Assembly (NCBI GenBank): GCA_945861995.1
Contig: CAMAWZ010000063.1
Span: forward strand, 1 to 9,823
Direction: 5' to 3'
DNA: 9,823 nucleotides
DNA from: Pseudorhodobacter antarcticus
GTDB taxonomy: Bacteria; Pseudomonadota; Alphaproteobacteria; Rhodobacterales; Rhodobacteraceae
The position numbers were made by a program, and so were the translations under genes. This document shows positions 6,760-9,823 of the stretch, in pieces; positions within the stretch are counted from its first letter, which is position 1; every line of letters begins with the position of its first letter. The notes under the pieces were generated by a model that was not told the origin of the DNA, did no database searches, and saw only the letters and a program-made list of their open reading frames with translations.

Positions 6760-6793
6760 CCGCCAGTTGCAGCGGTGGCGGGGATTCTGGCGG
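6760..6793. repeat. Inverted repeat CCGCCAG / CTGGCGG between divergent promoters
   Basis: Seven-base perfect arms at 6760-6766 and 6787-6793 with a 20-base spacer, in a GGCGG-rich stretch. On the minus strand the second arm is followed by AATTTT, but the T run is too weak to call a terminator. It lies between the tRNA promoter and the promoter of the plus-strand gene at 6938. Confidence 0.3.
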
Positions 6794-6839
6794 TTTGGGG
6801 CGCTGGGCCGCGTGTAGGGACGGTGGCGGGACGGATGCA

Positions 6840-6861
6840 ATACGCAAAGCATACGCAAAAC
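6840..6861 (+). repeat. Tandem 11-bp repeat with core ATACGCAAA
   Basis: ATACGCAAAGC (6840-6850) is followed immediately by ATACGCAAAAC (6851-6861), ten of eleven bases alike, then by a weaker third unit beginning ACACGCC. The 11-bp period is about one helical turn. The repeat sits 16-37 bases before a predicted -35 box on the plus strand, where an activator could bind. Confidence 0.5.
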
Positions 6862-6876
6862 ACACGCCATTTTCCC

Positions 6877-6905
6877 TTGCCGCGCGCCGCCAGCGGGATT
6901 ATTCA
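6877..6905 (+). promoter_or_regulatory. Possible promoter for the NDUFA9-like/uppP pair
   Basis: TTGCCG (6877-6882) and TATTCA (6900-6905) have a 17-base spacer and lie 33 bases before the ATG at 6938, giving a leader of roughly 25 nucleotides. The match is moderate; position and spacing support it. Confidence 0.5.
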
Positions 6906-6937
6906 AGCGGCAGATTTTGCAGCAAAGGGTTCGGGAT

Positions 6938-7921
6938 ATGAGCAAACTCGTCACTATATATGGCGGTTCGGGCTTTGTCGGGCGCTATATCGCGCGGCGC
7001 ATGGCGCAGGCAGGCTGGCGCGTGCGCATCGCTGTGCGCCGCCCGAACGAGGCGCTGTTTGTGAAATCCTACGGCGCTGTGGGGCAGGTCGAGCCAGTTT
7101 TATGTAACATTCGCAATGACTTATCTGTGGCCGCTGCTATGTCTGGCGCCGATGCTGTCATCAATTGCGTGGGCACATTTGACCGCGCAGGCAAAAATAA
7201 TTTCGACGCAGTCCAAAACCAAGCCGCCGGCCGCATCGCCGCAATTGCCGCGCAGGAAAAAGTTGACGCGCTGGTGCATATTTCCGCCATAGGCGCTGAC
7301 ATAAACGGCGCCAGCCTTTACGCCAAATCCAAAGGTGCGGGCGAGGCGGCGGTTTTGGCGGCCTATCCTAAGGCATTTATTTTGCGCCCTTCTGTGATTT
7401 TTGGCAATGAAGATCAGTTCTTTAACCGCTTTGCGGGCATGGCCACTATGTCGCCCGTTTTGCCTGTGGTGGGCGGCGATACCTTGTTCCAGCCTGTCTA
7501 TGTAGATGATGTCGCGCAGGCGGCAGTGAACGGAATTTTGAACACTTCCAAAGGTATTTACGAACTGGGCGGGCCAGAGGTCGCCAGCTTTGCCAGCCTG
7601 ATGCACAAGATGTTGGGTGTCATCCAGCGCCGCCGCTGGGTGATGAATGTGCCATTTTTTGCCGCGCGCATCATGGCGGGGGTTTTGGATTTTGCCTCGG
7701 CCATAACGGGCGGGCTGTTTTCCAACGGACTGTTGACCCGTGATCAAGTCACCTCGCTGCGCAGCGACAATGTTGTCGGCAACACCGCGAAAACCTTGGC
7801 CGACTTGGGTGTGACAGCCACGCGCATGGATAATGTTATCCCCGAATATCTGTGGCCATACCGCCCCACGGGGCAATATGCGGCCATAAAGAACAGTGCC
7901 AAAAACCTTAAGAAACGCTGA
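6938..7921 (+). CDS. NDUFA9-like NAD(P)-binding protein (atypical short-chain dehydrogenase family)
   Basis: A 327-residue protein of the atypical SDR class related to the mitochondrial complex I subunit NDUFA9. The N-terminal Rossmann fold shows YGGSGFVGRY with the glycine motif GGSGFVG at 9-15. A YxxxK pair is present (Y128, K132 in YAKSK), but NDUFA9-type members are generally thought to bind NADPH for structural or assembly roles rather than to act as dehydrogenases. Further family-like segments are ALVHISAIGA (111-120), ILRPSVIFGNEDQFFNR and FQPVYVDDVA. The C-terminal part (about 220-327) is the variable substrate-side domain. The ATG at 6938 has AAAGGG 8 bases upstream; an ATG at 6917 in the same frame lacks this. 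The stop overlaps the uppP start (TGATG), so the two are probably coupled. Its exact role in bacteria is unclear; quinone-pathway or complex I assembly is only a suggestion from the family. Confidence 0.88.
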   Translation: MSKLVTIYGGSGFVGRYIARRMAQAGWRVRIAVRRPNEALFVKSYGAVGQVEPVLCNIRNDLSVAAAMSGADAVINCVGTFDRAGKNNFDAVQNQAAGRIAAIAAQEKVDALVHISAIGADINGASLYAKSKGAGEAAVLAAYPKAFILRPSVIFGNEDQFFNRFAGMATMSPVLPVVGGDTLFQPVYVDDVAQAAVNGILNTSKGIYELGGPEVASFASLMHKMLGVIQRRRWVMNVPFFAARIMAGVLDFASAITGGLFSNGLLTRDQVTSLRSDNVVGNTAKTLADLGVTATRMDNVIPEYLWPYRPTGQYAAIKNSAKNLKKR

Positions 7922-8718
7922 TGGATTACCTGATCGCCGCCCTTTTGGGGGTGCTAGAGGGGCTGACCGAGTTTATCCCCGTGTCCAGTACGGGGCATTT
8001 GCTGCTGGCGGGGCATTTTCTGGGGTTTGAAAGTACAGGCAAAACCTTTGAAGTCGTGATCCAACTGGGTGCGGTGCTGGCACTGGGGTTTGTTTATTTT
8101 GCCAAATTGGGCTGGGTGCTGGGCAATATGCACCGCGACTCTGCCGCGCTGCGCTTTGCCGTTTCGGTGCTGCTGGCCTTTATCCCTGCTGCAGTTATTG
8201 GGGTTTTGGCGCATGATTTCATCAAGCAGGTGTTGTTTGAAACCCCGCGCCTGATTGCGGTGATGCTGATTTTGGGCGGGATTGTGCTGCTGTTCGTCGA
8301 CCGCATCGCGCCGTCTGTGCAGTTTGAAGACGCCAGCGCCTTGCCGCTGCGCAAAGCGTTGGCGATTGGCTTTATCCAATGCCTTGCGATGGTTCCGGGC
8401 GTGTCGCGATCGGGCGCTACAATTGTTGGCGCGCGGATGCTGGGCGTGGGGCGTGTGGCGGCGGCGGAGTTTTCGTTTTTCCTATCCCTGCCTACTATGG
8501 CGGGCGCGGTGGCTTATGATTTGTTTAAAAGCCGCAATGTAATAGATTTCTCGGATATGGGCCAAATTGGCGTTGGATTTGCAGCGGCCTTCATAGTGGC
8601 GATCTTGGTCGTGCGCTGGGTACTGACATATGTCGGAAAGAACGGCTTTGCCGTGTTCGGCTGGTGGCGAATCATCATAGGGAGCCTTGCTTTGGTTGGG
8701 TTAAGCTTGGGGATTTAG
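7921..8718 (+). CDS. uppP: Undecaprenyl-diphosphate phosphatase (UppP/BacA)
   Basis: Integral membrane enzyme of 265 residues that converts undecaprenyl diphosphate to undecaprenyl phosphate, recycling the lipid carrier for peptidoglycan and other envelope polymers; its loss or overproduction changes bacitracin sensitivity in other bacteria. The first conserved region is LEGLTEFIPVSSTGHL (12-27) with E13, E17 and H26. The second is MVPGVSRSGAT (157-167), with the PGxSRSxxT signature and its catalytic arginine. About eight hydrophobic segments are spread over the whole length, and the length is usual. The ATG shares its A with the TGA of the NDUFA9-like gene, and the upstream AAGAAACGC offers only a weak ribosome site, which favours translational coupling. 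A weak T-run hairpin follows in the gap. Identification is firm. Confidence 0.95.
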   Translation: MDYLIAALLGVLEGLTEFIPVSSTGHLLLAGHFLGFESTGKTFEVVIQLGAVLALGFVYFAKLGWVLGNMHRDSAALRFAVSVLLAFIPAAVIGVLAHDFIKQVLFETPRLIAVMLILGGIVLLFVDRIAPSVQFEDASALPLRKALAIGFIQCLAMVPGVSRSGATIVGARMLGVGRVAAAEFSFFLSLPTMAGAVAYDLFKSRNVIDFSDMGQIGVGFAAAFIVAILVVRWVLTYVGKNGFAVFGWWRIIIGSLALVGLSLGI

Positions 8719-8745
8719 GTTGATATGTATACAAAGCTGACCTAT

Positions 8746-8770
8746 TTTTGCATCCTAACGCAAAATTTTT
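8746..8770 (+). terminator. Weak hairpin with T run after uppP
   Basis: TTTTGC (8746-8751) pairs with GCAAAA (8760-8765) over an 8-base loop and is followed by TTTTT. The stem is six pairs and mostly A-T, so it may be a poor terminator. It begins 27 bases after the uppP stop. Confidence 0.35.
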
Positions 8771-8800
8771 AATCCAACCCTTAGAAAAACCAGCGAATAT

Positions 8801-8815
8801 GTCAGTCGTGCTGAC
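8801..8815. repeat. Palindrome GTCAG-TCGTG-CTGAC in the gltD leader region
   Basis: Five-base perfect arms with a 5-base centre, followed by TTTTAATT, 62 bases before the gltD ATG. The whole gap 8719-8877 is clearly more AT-rich than its surroundings, as a control region would be. TGTATACA, another perfect 8-bp palindrome, is at 8726-8733. No convincing -35/-10 pair could be fixed here. Confidence 0.35.
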
Positions 8816-8877
8816 TTTTAATTGAATCCGCGCCGACGTATAGCATTCGCAACGCTGCGTTTGAAAAGGGCTGGGCG

Positions 8878-9823
8878 ATGGCTTCGGAAAAAATGCTGAA
8901 ATTTGTCTCGTTGCACAAAGAGACGCCCGAGAAACGTCAGGCGCAGGCGCGCACGGCGGATTTCGACGAGATTTATCGCGGCTATGCAGCCGCAAAGGCC
9001 GAAGAGCAGGCCAGCCGTTGCAGCCAGTGCGGCGTGCCGTATTGCCAATCGCATTGTCCCTTGCACAACAACATTCCCGACTGGCTGCGCTTGACTGCCG
9101 AGGGGCGTTTGGAAGAAGCGTACGAGCTGTCGCAAGCCACCAATACCTTTCCCGAAATTTGCGGCCGTATATGCCCGCAGGATCGCCTGTGCGAGGGGAA
9201 CTGCGTGATAGAACAATCGGGCCATGGCACGGTGACGATTGGATCGGTGGAAAAGTACCTAACCGATAAGGCGTGGGAAATGGGCTGGGTCAAGCCGATT
9301 AAGCCCGCCGCCAAGCGCGCGGAAACGATCGGCATTATTGGCGCGGGGCCCGCTGGGCTGGCGGCTGCCGATGTGCTGGTGCGGGCAGGTGTGCAGGTGA
9401 CGATTTATGACCGATATGACCGCGCGGGCGGGCTGCTGACCTATGGCATTCCGGGCTTCAAACTGGAAAAACCCGTTGTCATGCAGCGCATTAAGCAGTT
9501 GGAAGATGCGGGCGTTACGTTTGTTGCGAATTGTAATGTGGGCGTGGATATTTCTTATGCCGATGTGCGGGCAAAGCATGATGCGGTGTTGATCGCCACG
9601 GGCGTCTACAAGGCGCGCGATTTGGATGGCGCGGGTGCGGGTATTGTGAAGGCGCTGGAGTATCTGACAGCATCCAACCGCAAGTCCTTTGGCGACGCTG
9701 TCCCTGATTTTGACAGCGGCGCGCTGGATGCAAAAGGCAAGCGCGTGGTTGTCATTGGCGGCGGTGATACGGCGATGGACTGCGTTCGCACGGCTGTTCG
9801 GCAGGGGGCAACCTCGGTCAAGT
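8878..9823 (+). CDS. gltD: Glutamate synthase (NADPH) small subunit, 5' part (runs off the right edge)
   Basis: The small (beta) subunit of glutamate synthase takes electrons from NADPH through FAD and iron-sulfur centres to the large subunit, which makes two glutamates from glutamine and 2-oxoglutarate; this is the second half of the GS-GOGAT ammonium assimilation path in the cytoplasm. The first 315 residues of a usual 470-480 are present. Two cysteine clusters are visible: C48, C51, C56, C60 and C95, C99, C105, C109. The FAD-binding GAGPAG is at 155-160, the family segment GGLLTYGIPGFKLEK at 184-198, and the NADPH-binding GGGDTAMD at 294-301. The ATG at 8878 has AAAAGGG 7 bases upstream. 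It starts a new unit after an AT-rich gap. gltB is not in the window. Related oxidoreductase beta subunits share this build, but the N-terminal MASEKMLKF..HKETPEKR pattern fits GltD. Confidence 0.93.
   Translation, partial: MASEKMLKFVSLHKETPEKRQAQARTADFDEIYRGYAAAKAEEQASRCSQCGVPYCQSHCPLHNNIPDWLRLTAEGRLEEAYELSQATNTFPEICGRICPQDRLCEGNCVIEQSGHGTVTIGSVEKYLTDKAWEMGWVKPIKPAAKRAETIGIIGAGPAGLAAADVLVRAGVQVTIYDRYDRAGGLLTYGIPGFKLEKPVVMQRIKQLEDAGVTFVANCNVGVDISYADVRAKHDAVLIATGVYKARDLDGAGAGIVKALEYLTASNRKSFGDAVPDFDSGALDAKGKRVVVIGGGDTAMDCVRTAVRQGATSVK

Noticed and set aside
6607..7107. 166-codon open frame on the plus strand, and 156 codons on the minus strand at 6393-6863
   Set aside because: Both run straight through the tRNA-Leu gene and contain glycine- or proline-rich filler; neither has a plausible start.
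7121..7876. 251-codon open frame on the minus strand
   Set aside because: It is antisense to the NDUFA9-like gene, which has clear motifs; the residue make-up is that of a shadow frame.
1..9823. CRISPR array, insertion sequence, prophage, defence or toxin-antitoxin system
   Set aside because: No regularly spaced repeats, transposase motifs, terminal inverted repeats or small paired toxin-like genes were seen. The window reads as housekeeping and transport genes.

Overview
The window looks like chromosomal DNA of an alphaproteobacterium, most likely a member of the Rhodobacterales (Roseobacter/Rhodobacter group). This rests on moderately high GC, codon usage, the short single-domain type of RNase D, and an NDUFA9-like protein encoded beside uppP and gltD. 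The taxonomic call is from protein character and gene order, not from a database search.

Layout, left to right. Bases 1-455 hold the 5' part of an RNase D gene (minus strand, running off the left edge) behind a clear sigma70-type promoter at 484-512. Bases 680-2350 (minus) encode a 556-residue metal-dependent amidohydrolase of the YtcJ-like amidohydrolase_3 type. Bases 2415-6247 (minus) form a compact four-gene ABC importer of the spermidine/putrescine class, transcribed ATPase, permease, permease, periplasmic binding protein. This is the same order as E. coli potABCD. A strong intrinsic terminator at 2364-2405 separates it from the amidohydrolase gene. Bases 6248-6561 hold no confident gene: two TTTGAYCAAA sites, a hairpin with a T run, and a 52-codon frame with no start codon. 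A complete tRNA-Leu(CAG) gene follows (6608-6692, minus) with its own promoter and terminator.

To the right the genes are on the plus strand. An NDUFA9-like NAD(P)-binding protein (6938-7921) and undecaprenyl-diphosphate phosphatase uppP (7921-8718) overlap through TGATG and are probably translationally coupled. After an AT-rich 159-base gap with small palindromes comes gltD, the glutamate synthase small subunit (8878 to the right edge, incomplete).

How the genes work together: the importer should bring a polyamine or similar cationic amine into the cell, and the amidohydrolase behind it may act on an imported or related compound, but no sequence evidence fixes either substrate. The other genes are housekeeping: RNA processing, tRNA, lipid-carrier recycling for cell wall synthesis, and ammonium assimilation.

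I saw no phage, transposon, CRISPR array, toxin-antitoxin or defence gene, and nothing that amounts to a new system. The best points for a second look are regulatory: the paired palindromes before the importer operon, the terminator placed directly before the amidohydrolase start, and the unexplained segment between the tRNA and the importer.
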